Below, in pieces: positions 1 through 7,689 of a DNA stretch of 18,279 nt (the first letter of the stretch is position 1; each line of letters opens with the position of its first letter). The notes below the pieces were generated by a model. The model was not told where the DNA came from. It saw only the letters and a program-made list of their open reading frames with translations, and searched no databases. This DNA is from UBA6183 sp034676125 (lineage in GTDB: Bacteria > Bacteroidota > Bacteroidia > UKL13-3). The position numbers and the translations under genes were made by a program. Location: positions 1 to 18,279 of the forward strand of contig JAUCCO010000064.1 in NCBI GenBank assembly GCA_034676125.1, in the 5' to 3' direction.

Positions 1-41
1 ATGCGTAATTTGGGTTAAATTCGAAATTAGGGGCTAACTAC

Positions 42-92
42 AAATCAAAATATTTAATTACATTTGAAATCAAAATATCTGAATTAACATCT
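42..92. repeat. Imperfect tandem duplication of about 25 bp
   Basis: AAATCAAAATAT occurs at 42-53 and again at 67-78, each followed by a similar AATTA and CAT sequence, giving two imperfect units of about 25 bp. It lies in the AT-rich stretch before the first gene. The stretch 1-132 otherwise shows no gene or clear promoter. Confidence 0.55.
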
Positions 93-132
93 ACTACTTA
101 CACAAAAGCATAAAGATCACAGCTTATTAAAC

Positions 133-1650
133 ATGTTTACTAGGCAATTTTATCATTTAAATACTAACATGAAACTGCTTATTAACTTTACGCCCAAACA
201 ACGTATCAGTATTTGGATGATTATTGCAATATTCACGCTTATTTTTTGTAGCATCAGTATTGTTAATCATTATCTATTTCGAACCGAAGCATTTGATTTG
301 GGTATTTATAATAACATAATTTATAGCTACAGTCATTTTAAATTTAATTACACCACCATACAACAGCCTATTGTTTGGCATGCATTTTCCGACCATTTTG
401 AACCAATCTTCTTTCTATTTGCACCACTAAATTATTTATTCGGGTCTTATACTTTATTATATGTCCAAATTGCCCTAATTATTATGGGTGGTTTAGGCAT
501 GATGTTATGGGCTAAAGAGGTTACAGAAAATAACAATCTAGCTATTGCAATTTTGTTTCAGTTTTACAGTATGTGGGGAGTCTACTCTGCTTTGTCTTTT
601 GATTTTCATAATAACGTTACAGCTGCCATGTTGGTTCCTTGGCTTGCTTTATTTATACATCAACAACAATGGAAAAAAGTAATAATAATTTGGATACTAA
701 TGTTGTCTTGCAAAGAAAACATGGCCCTTTATACTGCTTTTGTATGCGCTGGATTTACGTTACATTATTTTAAGGAGCCAACTAAAAGAAATAACCTTTT
801 ACTCCTTTCTGTAACATCTTTCATCTATTTTTTTGTAACAATTAAAGTTATTATTCCGCATTTTCAAGTCCATGGTACAGGTTACTTATACAACAACATG
901 TATAAATCATTGGGCAATACTCCAACAGAAATAATGGATAATGTTATTAACCGACCAGGCTATTTGTTTGCGCAAATATTTGAAAACTTTATCGACAATC
1001 CTACTTACAACGGCATAAAATCAGAAACACACTTTGCTGTACTTTTAAGCGGAGGAATATTTTTAATTTATAGACCTCAATTTTTGGTGATGCTAATTCC
1101 CATATACGTACAAAAAATGTTCAATCAAGAACCTACCAAATGGGGCATAAATTATCACTATAGCATAGAGTTTGTACCTATAATTTGTATGGCAACTATA
1201 AGCTTTTTAAAGGATTTTACCTTACCTGTATTCAAGAAAAAAACACCCTGGTTAATTGCAATTATCACCTTGGTTTTTACCTTTAGTAAATTGGATAGCA
1301 GGGTTTCTTTTTGGTATGATAAAGGGATTAGCCGATTTTATCAGGGGTTGCACTACTCTCAAAATTATGATTCAGATGCATTAAGAGAACAATTGAAGCA
1401 ACTCCAATTTACAGCTACAGAAAAAATATCCGCTCAAAATAATTTAGTTCCACATTTGGCAAATCGAACACATATTTATCAATATCCCTACCTTGGAGAA
1501 GCGGAATACATCATTCTCTCTCCACCAACTAAAACCTTTCCACTAAATCAGGAGGAGTATCAATACGCTTTAGATACATTAACTACCAGTACTTCGTGGA
1601 AACCCATACACAATACTGAAGTACTTATCGTTTATAAAAGACTGAACTAA
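133..1650 (+). CDS. DUF2079-type polytopic membrane protein
   Basis: Integral membrane protein of unknown biochemical function, most like the DUF2079 family, whose members resemble GT-C glycosyltransferases. After a short basic N-terminus there is a hydrophobic segment (about residues 27-47). The first extracytoplasmic loop carries an acidic FDLG motif (54-57), followed by SDHFEP (86-91); this pair is what I recognise as the family signature and would be the likely active-site side. Roughly nine or ten further hydrophobic segments follow to about residue 385, then a soluble tail of about 120 residues. Length (505 aa) fits the family. An alternative ATG at 169 would give a 493-aa protein starting just before the basic stretch and first membrane segment; no Shine-Dalgarno sequence favours either. 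It is convergent with the next gene across an AT-rich hairpin. The transferase role is inference; the sugar and acceptor cannot be told from sequence. Confidence 0.75.
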   Translation: MFTRQFYHLNTNMKLLINFTPKQRISIWMIIAIFTLIFCSISIVNHYLFRTEAFDLGIYNNIIYSYSHFKFNYTTIQQPIVWHAFSDHFEPIFFLFAPLNYLFGSYTLLYVQIALIIMGGLGMMLWAKEVTENNNLAIAILFQFYSMWGVYSALSFDFHNNVTAAMLVPWLALFIHQQQWKKVIIIWILMLSCKENMALYTAFVCAGFTLHYFKEPTKRNNLLLLSVTSFIYFFVTIKVIIPHFQVHGTGYLYNNMYKSLGNTPTEIMDNVINRPGYLFAQIFENFIDNPTYNGIKSETHFAVLLSGGIFLIYRPQFLVMLIPIYVQKMFNQEPTKWGINYHYSIEFVPIICMATISFLKDFTLPVFKKKTPWLIAIITLVFTFSKLDSRVSFWYDKGISRFYQGLHYSQNYDSDALREQLKQLQFTATEKISAQNNLVPHLANRTHIYQYPYLGEAEYIILSPPTKTFPLNQEEYQYALDTLTTSTSWKPIHNTEVLIVYKRLN

Positions 1651-1670
1651 ATTTTATGCAATATGCCTAT

Positions 1671-1694
1671 TAGTTCTTTATCAATAAAGAATTA
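1671..1694. terminator. AT-rich hairpin between convergent genes
   Basis: A 10-bp stem (TAGTTCTTTA at 1671-1680 pairing with TAAAGAATTA at 1685-1694, one G-T wobble) closes a TCAA loop. It lies 20 bp after the stop at 1650 and 10 bp from the stop of the opposing gene at 1705. A run of T is present before the loop on each strand rather than a clean U-tract after it, so it is a weak candidate for bidirectional termination. Position and symmetry are seen; function is inferred. Confidence 0.45.
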
Positions 1695-1704
1695 AATATT
1701 ACCA

Positions 1705-3486
1705 TTAATTATCAGAAATACTAATAAGTTCGATATTAATACCGCTAATCTTAAAAGTGTTCAAAACCGCTTTAGGAGTTAACTCAAGACTTTCTATGTG
1801 CAACGTATTATTAAGTATATACCTTAGAGTTTGTTTTGACTTAGTACTGCTGAGGAACAAAGTGCTTTTGTTTGCTTTTAAATTAGATATTAGAAAATAA
1901 TATCCGTTATTGTTGTTTCTATATGTTAGCAAATAATAATCAGAGTCATTAGATGCTATGAGACTATCGTTTTTTTGTACTAAATACGATTTTCCCGATC
2001 TAGCTTTAAAGTACTCATTTATGTTAAAGTTACCAGCATTATAGTAGCTCACATCAGAGTTAACTTTAAACAAATCAGGTGCAACAATAACACTCCCCTC
2101 GGTAATTTTTTGGAAGTCCTGGCATTTTACAAGATGGTCTATTGAATTAAACATGTTGAATACTTTTTCCAAATCACGTTTAGCGTGGTAGTTACTATAA
2201 TCAATTAGGATAGAACCATATGAAACAATTGTAATAAAGACAAGGAATAATGTTTTTTTTAACCAAGTTATTCTTATTAATAAAATAGTTATATAAATAA
2301 ATACCAACCACGCATAAAATATAAACCCAGTAAAATATGTCGTTATATAATTGTCCATGCCCATGTTCGTATATCGCTGATACTTCGCAGTAAGCGCAAG
2401 CAGAAAGTGTGGCATAAAAATCATAGATACGGAGAGTAAAAGCCACATTACATTTTGTCTTTTATCAAAATACTGTTTTGATGCATAACTTATGTTATTT
2501 CTCATCAATACTAAAGCAGTTGCAACCAATATCGACTTTACTAACCACTCAGTTTTAATGTTAATTAATGGCGTAAGTATACTTTGAACATGCCCTCCTA
2601 TTATGTATGAATTATTGTAGTATACACTATGGCCGGAAAAATATAAATGTAAAGGAATAGCTCCTTTAGTGAGCTTACCCAATGCCTGAAAAAAATAGAA
2701 TAAGTTAAATTCTTCGGTAATGTTTACTCCATCATATAACTCATACGAAAACTGCTTTTTAAAAATATAATATACACTAAGGTACAAAACATTAACAATA
2801 AGAAAGAAGTTATTCGCTTTAAAAGAGCGAACAAATCCATTTGAAAAACCTTGCTTGAATAGTATAATGAATGCGATAACCCAAAAAACAACCGAGTAAA
2901 CAAAGTATACCTCATAAAAAAGCAATGCGCACAAATAGAATATTGTGGCAATAATTTTGTGCTTTATCAAACCCGAACTTAAAAACGTTATGAAATAATA
3001 TAGTGCTAATTGAAATAAAAACCATGATGTAGAAAAGTAGAAAGGATAAGAGATAATTGGGTTATTAGCCCCCTTTATAGTTACAAACGTAAAGAAGAAT
3101 ATTACAAACAAATATGGTATCACTTCTTCCTTAAACAAAAGCTTAAGGTTTGCAGCAAAAACATATACTCCTAATAATATTAGGGCTAGGTTAATAATCC
3201 TTGTAACTACAATTGAATCAAAAAAATAAGGGAGAATAATATTGAATAACGGCTGCATAAATGCAAAGTAGAAACGTCCATTCATTTTTGCATACTCATA
3301 ACTTGACTTCCAAATTTCAGCATCATTAAAGTATCTTGTATAATATTCATAATCATCATTTGTTGAGAAGCCTGTATAAATGAAATTACTGAATGTTAGT
3401 ATTACAATAAGAAATATTAAAAACAAAGATTCAACCCTATTTAACCTTTTAAACCTATCTATGAATTTATTGATATAACTTTTCAT
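1705..3486 (-). CDS. Polytopic membrane protein, putative GT-C/GtrII-like glycosyltransferase
   Basis: A 593-residue membrane protein with a basic cytoplasmic N-terminus, a first hydrophobic segment at about residues 20-40, then an extracytoplasmic loop beginning STNDDYEYY (acidic pair D44-D45) and containing NGR (69-71). An acidic pair right after the first membrane helix followed by a GR element about 25 residues later is the pattern of GtrII-like and related GT-C enzymes that transfer sugars from polyprenyl-phosphate donors. About ten more hydrophobic segments run to about residue 430; the last 150 residues look soluble. It starts only 57 bp from the divergent GT2 gene, with no recognisable -7/-33 boxes between them. 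By eye it is among the most AT-rich genes here (about 30% G+C in sampled lines), partly because of its hydrophobic, Phe/Ile/Tyr-rich composition. Family placement is tentative; it may belong to an uncharacterised DUF. Confidence 0.6.
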   Translation of the reverse strand: MKSYINKFIDRFKRLNRVESLFLIFLIVILTFSNFIYTGFSTNDDYEYYTRYFNDAEIWKSSYEYAKMNGRFYFAFMQPLFNIILPYFFDSIVVTRIINLALILLGVYVFAANLKLLFKEEVIPYLFVIFFFTFVTIKGANNPIISYPFYFSTSWFLFQLALYYFITFLSSGLIKHKIIATIFYLCALLFYEVYFVYSVVFWVIAFIILFKQGFSNGFVRSFKANNFFLIVNVLYLSVYYIFKKQFSYELYDGVNITEEFNLFYFFQALGKLTKGAIPLHLYFSGHSVYYNNSYIIGGHVQSILTPLINIKTEWLVKSILVATALVLMRNNISYASKQYFDKRQNVMWLLLSVSMIFMPHFLLALTAKYQRYTNMGMDNYITTYFTGFIFYAWLVFIYITILLIRITWLKKTLFLVFITIVSYGSILIDYSNYHAKRDLEKVFNMFNSIDHLVKCQDFQKITEGSVIVAPDLFKVNSDVSYYNAGNFNINEYFKARSGKSYLVQKNDSLIASNDSDYYLLTYRNNNNGYYFLISNLKANKSTLFLSSTKSKQTLRYILNNTLHIESLELTPKAVLNTFKISGINIELISISDN

Positions 3487-3543
3487 TCTGATTTTATTAG
3501 AAACTAACTATTATTGCTTAATTTATTTATATACGAGTGAGTA

Positions 3544-4263
3544 ATGAATAGTAAAAAGATTTCAGTCATACTGCCATGTTATAATCCAGATAAAAACTGG
3601 GCTGTAAATATATTAATAAGATATAATGAAATTATAACTTTATTATCAAGCTACAGCTTTGAGTTAATCATAGTGGATGATGGATGTTCTTTTAATATTA
3701 GCAATGACTTAAAGCAGATTAGTCGGAAGTTTGATAATACACAAATAGTAGACTATCCACTTAACAAAGGAAAAGGATATGCAATTAGGGAAGGGATGAA
3801 GAAAGCAACTGGAAATCTTATTGTTTATACAGATGTTGATTTTCCTTACACCAACGAAAGTTTTGTGAACATAATCGAAGGATTAGTTGATGCCGATATA
3901 ACAATTGGTACACGTGGCGATAACTACTATCAAAATATTCCTGCACATCGGGCTATTATTTCTAAGTTACTTAAGTTTTTAATTAAAACATCCTTGCGTA
4001 TCCCAACCAATGACACACAAGGCGGCTTAAAAGGCATCAAAAGATCAGCCAAGTCTATATTTTTACAAACAGAGACTAACAGATATTTGTTTGATCTTGA
4101 ATTTGTGTGTTTAGCTGCAAAACACAAACAGCGTATTAAGCTAATTCCTGTGGTTTTAAATGAGCAAACTATGGTTCGTAAGGTGAATTTTAAAGTAGTT
4201 TCTAAGGAATTAATTAATTTTATAAAAATATATATGAAAATGCTATTTTATAAAAAACAGTAA
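3544..4263 (+). CDS. GT2 family glycosyltransferase, polyprenyl-phosphate sugar synthase type
   Basis: A 239-residue GT-A fold enzyme resembling dolichol-phosphate mannosyl/glucosyltransferases, which move a sugar from a nucleotide donor to a polyprenyl phosphate at the cytoplasmic face. Visible motifs in order: start strand ISVILPCYN (6-14), IVDDG (43-47) for nucleotide binding, NKGKGYAIREGM (74-85), the metal-binding DVD (97-99) within YTDVDFPYTN, GTR (122-124), DTQGG (157-161), typical of the DPM branch, and YLFDLEF (181-187), with D184 and E186 the likely catalytic acidic region. There are no C-terminal membrane helices, so it is the short soluble or peripheral type (DPM1-like). It is divergent from the 593-aa polytopic protein and convergent with the ArnT-like gene 27 bp away. 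Its lipid-linked product would be a natural donor for the neighbouring GT-C-like proteins. That coupling and the sugar identity are inference. Confidence 0.85.
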   Translation: MNSKKISVILPCYNPDKNWAVNILIRYNEIITLLSSYSFELIIVDDGCSFNISNDLKQISRKFDNTQIVDYPLNKGKGYAIREGMKKATGNLIVYTDVDFPYTNESFVNIIEGLVDADITIGTRGDNYYQNIPAHRAIISKLLKFLIKTSLRIPTNDTQGGLKGIKRSAKSIFLQTETNRYLFDLEFVCLAAKHKQRIKLIPVVLNEQTMVRKVNFKVVSKELINFIKIYMKMLFYKKQ

Positions 4264-4290
4264 ATCAATGAAGAGTGACACTATAGTTTA

Positions 4291-5706
4291 TTACTTCAAA
4301 AATATTAAAGCCGTAGCATTATTAACTGTAATTTTATGCATCAATGTTAACGAATCTGTTTGACCGCCTACATCCGACCAATTGCCTGGCTTTGTAAATA
4401 CATAATAATTGGCCGCTCTATCTTCACTGAAATCAACCATCTCATAGTTGATTGGCATTGGATAACCAAATCGGGAATCTTGTGTTGCTAAGGCAATCGG
4501 AAAACCGAGTTTTACTTTTTTACCAGCAAATTCAGGTTGGTTTAGATAATTGAACAACAATACATTTACCTTTATTTGGTTTCTGTAACTCAAGTTCACT
4601 TCACTGTTTTGGGTATTATCATTTAAAAAATAAAGGTTTAATGCTAACCCAATTACAAGTAAAACTACACCTACGTATTTCTTAATTTCATCAACCCTAA
4701 AAATTACAATGGCAAACGCTAAACTTACAATAGGCATCATTACCAAAAAATACCTATGCAAGCATGATGCAATAGAAGAAAACAACATAAAACCAAAACT
4801 AAATACCAGCAATAAAATAATGGAATTGGATAGCCTAATTTTGTTTTTATTTTTTATGATAAAACTAACAAAAAACAAGATGCTAACTAAGGTTAAAAAC
4901 CACCTGCCTTGTTTTAGCCAAACAAATCCCAGCGAATAATCCCACCACTTTTGGGTAATACTATTAAACGTTATTTTTGTACCGCCAAGGTTATTGGGGT
5001 TTAGGTACCACCCAAATGTTTGATGTTGAATAATTAAAAAAGCTGTGAAAACAACAAATGGAATTAAGTACCAAATAAAGCCTTTAATAAGCAATTTAGA
5101 TTTATCAAAAAACACATACCTAATTATTAAACTTAAAGGTAAAGCTATAGCCAATACAAGTCCCGTTTCTTTGGTTAATACAGCAAGCGATGTAGCAATA
5201 ACTGAATAAACAAATTGACCCTTTAAGTAAAATAAAACAGCAAATACTATGGTGCAAGTTAATAGCATTTCTAATAAAACTTGTGTGGATTGTGCTATAA
5301 CAATTGGTTGAAACAAAAAGATAACAAAAGCTAAAATACCGATTACATGATTTTTAGTAATTTGAGAAGCCAATAAATAACTCCCTAATGCAGTACTAAG
5401 TGTTATTAAAATAGATAAGGAATGAAAAGCGAGCGGAGAAAAACCAAACAGTTTTGCCCAAAGTGCATTAATAAAAAAGAGTAACAACGGATGACCAAAA
5501 CTAATATAATCAGGAACAGCGGATGGCAGTAACGAAATTTTGTTATCGAACATATAAATAACACCTTGAACATAGACATGCATCTCATCCCAAAAAAAAG
5601 GTAGTTGCGCATCCGAAAACCTAAGTGCAAAAAAGCCAATGGAAGCTGCAAATAGAAACAAATATCTATTTTTAGGCTGCTGCATTAATTGAGTAAAATT
5701 AACCAT
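4291..5706 (-). CDS. ArnT/PMT-like GT39-type membrane glycosyltransferase
   Basis: A 471-residue polytopic protein of the PMT_2/ArnT-like superfamily, which transfers sugar from polyprenyl-phosphate donors on the outer face of the inner membrane. The first helix (about 14-30) leads into a loop with FFWDEMHVY, where D40-E41 is the acidic motif expected to be catalytic. GHPLLLFF (71-78) matches the conserved HP element that follows in this family, and about ten hydrophobic helices run to about residue 360. The remaining 110 residues form a soluble C-terminal domain, shorter than in ArnT itself. It starts 4 bp after the mutL stop codon on the same strand, so it is very probably translated from the mutL transcript. 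Acceptor and sugar are unknown; glycan or protein glycosylation are both possible. Confidence 0.75.
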   Translation of the reverse strand: MVNFTQLMQQPKNRYLFLFAASIGFFALRFSDAQLPFFWDEMHVYVQGVIYMFDNKISLLPSAVPDYISFGHPLLLFFINALWAKLFGFSPLAFHSLSILITLSTALGSYLLASQITKNHVIGILAFVIFLFQPIVIAQSTQVLLEMLLTCTIVFAVLFYLKGQFVYSVIATSLAVLTKETGLVLAIALPLSLIIRYVFFDKSKLLIKGFIWYLIPFVVFTAFLIIQHQTFGWYLNPNNLGGTKITFNSITQKWWDYSLGFVWLKQGRWFLTLVSILFFVSFIIKNKNKIRLSNSIILLLVFSFGFMLFSSIASCLHRYFLVMMPIVSLAFAIVIFRVDEIKKYVGVVLLVIGLALNLYFLNDNTQNSEVNLSYRNQIKVNVLLFNYLNQPEFAGKKVKLGFPIALATQDSRFGYPMPINYEMVDFSEDRAANYYVFTKPGNWSDVGGQTDSLTLMHKITVNNATALIFLK

Positions 5707-5710
5707 TCTG

Positions 5711-7549
5711 CTAATTTATCAATTTATACAACTCATCAATACTAATTATTTTAAAACAACTTTTACCACTGGGCGAAAGTTTATTTTCTGCACAAGCAAA
5801 AAGCTCGTCAACCAAATTATTCATTTCGTCAGCAGCTAATTTAGTACCCGTTCTTACAGCGGCACGTTGCGCTAAAATACGTGCAATGTTTTGGTGTTTG
5901 GTACTTCCTGTTTGTTGCTTGTAGTTTTCTAAAACCTCATCAATCAAATGTTGTTCGTTGTAATGATTTAACTCTGCAGGAACGCCATTTATAGCAAATG
6001 TATTTCCACCAATATCATTTACATCAAACCCTAAAGCTCTAATATCTGCCAGTAATTCGGTAAGTAAAGTTGCATCGGCAGCATTAAGTGTAATGCTTTT
6101 AGGAAACAATTTTTGTTGACTTGCCATTGGTTGATTTTGCAATGCTTGCATGTATTTTTCAAACAATACACGCTCGTGAGCCGCTTGCATATCAACCAAT
6201 AATACCCCACTTTTTATTTGCGATAAAATAAATGCACCATGTATTTGGGTAAAATGCCTTACAGTATTTTGCTCTTCGTTTAAAGCCAATTCTTCATCGG
6301 TTTTGGCAAATCGTTTTGGCGCCACATCACCAATGGTATCTTTTTTATCTAAAATGCCAAAAAGTTCCTGCCAATCATTATGCTGCGTGCGGCTGGGTGC
6401 AAAATTATTTTTACTGTTATCAAACGAACCTGAGTTTGGCTTATTTGAAGTATTTTCTTCAATAGGTTTATTGTAGGTAGTGGTGGCAATATTTGGCGTA
6501 AATCTAGATCCTAAATTTAAAAACGAATCATCGCTTGCTGGCACATAAGTAGGCACATGGTAATGTTCGCCAATTCCTTTTTTGCACACTGCACGTATAA
6601 TTTGGTATAATGAGCGTTCGTCTTCAAACTTAATTTCGGTTTTTGTAGGATGCACATTTACATCAATCAATTTTGGGTCGATATCAATACAAACAATATA
6701 AAACGGAAACTGCTCTTTGGTAATTAAATTATCGTAGCAACTCATTACCGCATGGTTTAAATAGGCATCTTTAATATACCTATTGTTAACGAAAAAAAAC
6801 TGTTCGCCACGTGTTTTTTTAGCAAACTCGGGCTTACCCAAATACACATGAATATTGGCAATAGTAGTTTCTTCGGCAGTAGTAAGTAAATGTTCGCCTA
6901 ATTTATAATTAAAAACCTGCTCAATACGCTGAGCCAAATTACCTGCTCTAAGGTTAAACACCTCTTCGTTATTGTTATGTAAAGTAAAATTAACCTCGGG
7001 ATGAGCTAAGGCTGCACGGGTAAATTCATCAAAAATATGGCGGGTTTCTACTGGGTTTGATTTTAAAAAATTTCTTCGGGCAGGTATATTATAAAATAAG
7101 TTTTTTACGGTAATACTTGTGCCTTTATTACAAGCCACACCTTCTTGTTTTTTTACTTCACTCCCTTCAATTAAAATAATGGTTCCAATTGCATCATTTT
7201 CGGTTTTAGATTTTAGCTCAACCTGCGCCACACTTGCCACACTTGCCAAAGCCTCACCCCTAAAACCATTAGTTTTAATGGTATAAATATCTTCCGTTTG
7301 TTTTATTTTACTAGTAGCATGGCGTTCCCAGCACATACGCGCATCAGTTGGGCTCATGCCTTTTCCGTTATCAATAACTTGTATCAAAGTTTTACCACCT
7401 TCTTTTATCATTAACTGAATAATAGTGGCCTCTGCATCAATGGCATTATCAAGCAATTCTTTTACAACCGAAGCAGGGCGCTGAATAACTTCACCGGCTG
7501 CAATTTGGTTGGCCACATTATCGGGCAATAATTTTATTATATCACTCAT
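5711..7549 (-). CDS. mutL: DNA mismatch repair protein MutL
   Basis: MutL couples mismatch recognition by MutS to strand excision. The N-terminal GHKL ATPase is intact: KELLDNAIDA (30-39, catalytic E31 and Mg-binding N35), DNGKGM (60-65), HATSK (77-81) and GFRGEAL (95-101), followed by the transducer domain to about residue 330. A low-complexity Asn/Ser/Thr-rich linker (about 345-395) leads to the dimerisation domain. The C-terminal endonuclease motif, normally DQHA-x2-E-x4-E, reads DMQAAHERVLFE (453-464). The terminal CPHGRP-like element reads SPSGKS (592-597), so several metal ligands look replaced. At 612 aa the length is normal. The start codon at 7549 lies 17 nt from a TACTTTGC box. A GT39-type gene follows 4 bp downstream. 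Identification is firm; loss of nuclease activity is inferred. Confidence 0.97.
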   Translation of the reverse strand: MSDIIKLLPDNVANQIAAGEVIQRPASVVKELLDNAIDAEATIIQLMIKEGGKTLIQVIDNGKGMSPTDARMCWERHATSKIKQTEDIYTIKTNGFRGEALASVASVAQVELKSKTENDAIGTIILIEGSEVKKQEGVACNKGTSITVKNLFYNIPARRNFLKSNPVETRHIFDEFTRAALAHPEVNFTLHNNNEEVFNLRAGNLAQRIEQVFNYKLGEHLLTTAEETTIANIHVYLGKPEFAKKTRGEQFFFVNNRYIKDAYLNHAVMSCYDNLITKEQFPFYIVCIDIDPKLIDVNVHPTKTEIKFEDERSLYQIIRAVCKKGIGEHYHVPTYVPASDDSFLNLGSRFTPNIATTTYNKPIEENTSNKPNSGSFDNSKNNFAPSRTQHNDWQELFGILDKKDTIGDVAPKRFAKTDEELALNEEQNTVRHFTQIHGAFILSQIKSGVLLVDMQAAHERVLFEKYMQALQNQPMASQQKLFPKSITLNAADATLLTELLADIRALGFDVNDIGGNTFAINGVPAELNHYNEQHLIDEVLENYKQQTGSTKHQNIARILAQRAAVRTGTKLAADEMNNLVDELFACAENKLSPSGKSCFKIISIDELYKLIN

Positions 7550-7565
7550 TACTAAAAACTGACCT

Positions 7566-7573
7566 GCAAAGTA
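7566..7573 (-). promoter_or_regulatory. Candidate -7 box of mutL
   Basis: On the minus strand this reads TACTTTGC, close to the Bacteroidota -7 consensus TAnnTTTG with one base missing from the spacer. The last G of TTTG is 17 nt before the mutL ATG, which would give a leader of about 10 nt. I see no convincing -33 TTG at the usual distance, so confidence is limited. Confidence 0.35.
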
Positions 7574-7689
7574 CGAAACAAAATGCAGTGTTAATATGTA
7601 CGTATAAAACTTAACTCACAAATAAATACAAACCAGCTAATTTTTAACGTTTTTTGCGGTACCACAAAGTTTCTTTTAGCAAAATTTAA

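Noticed and set aside
7650..7680. Possible promoter for the GH3 fusion (TTTTTTG and TTTCTTTT)
   Set aside because: The second box misses two consensus bases and the spacing between boxes is too short, so I did not list it.
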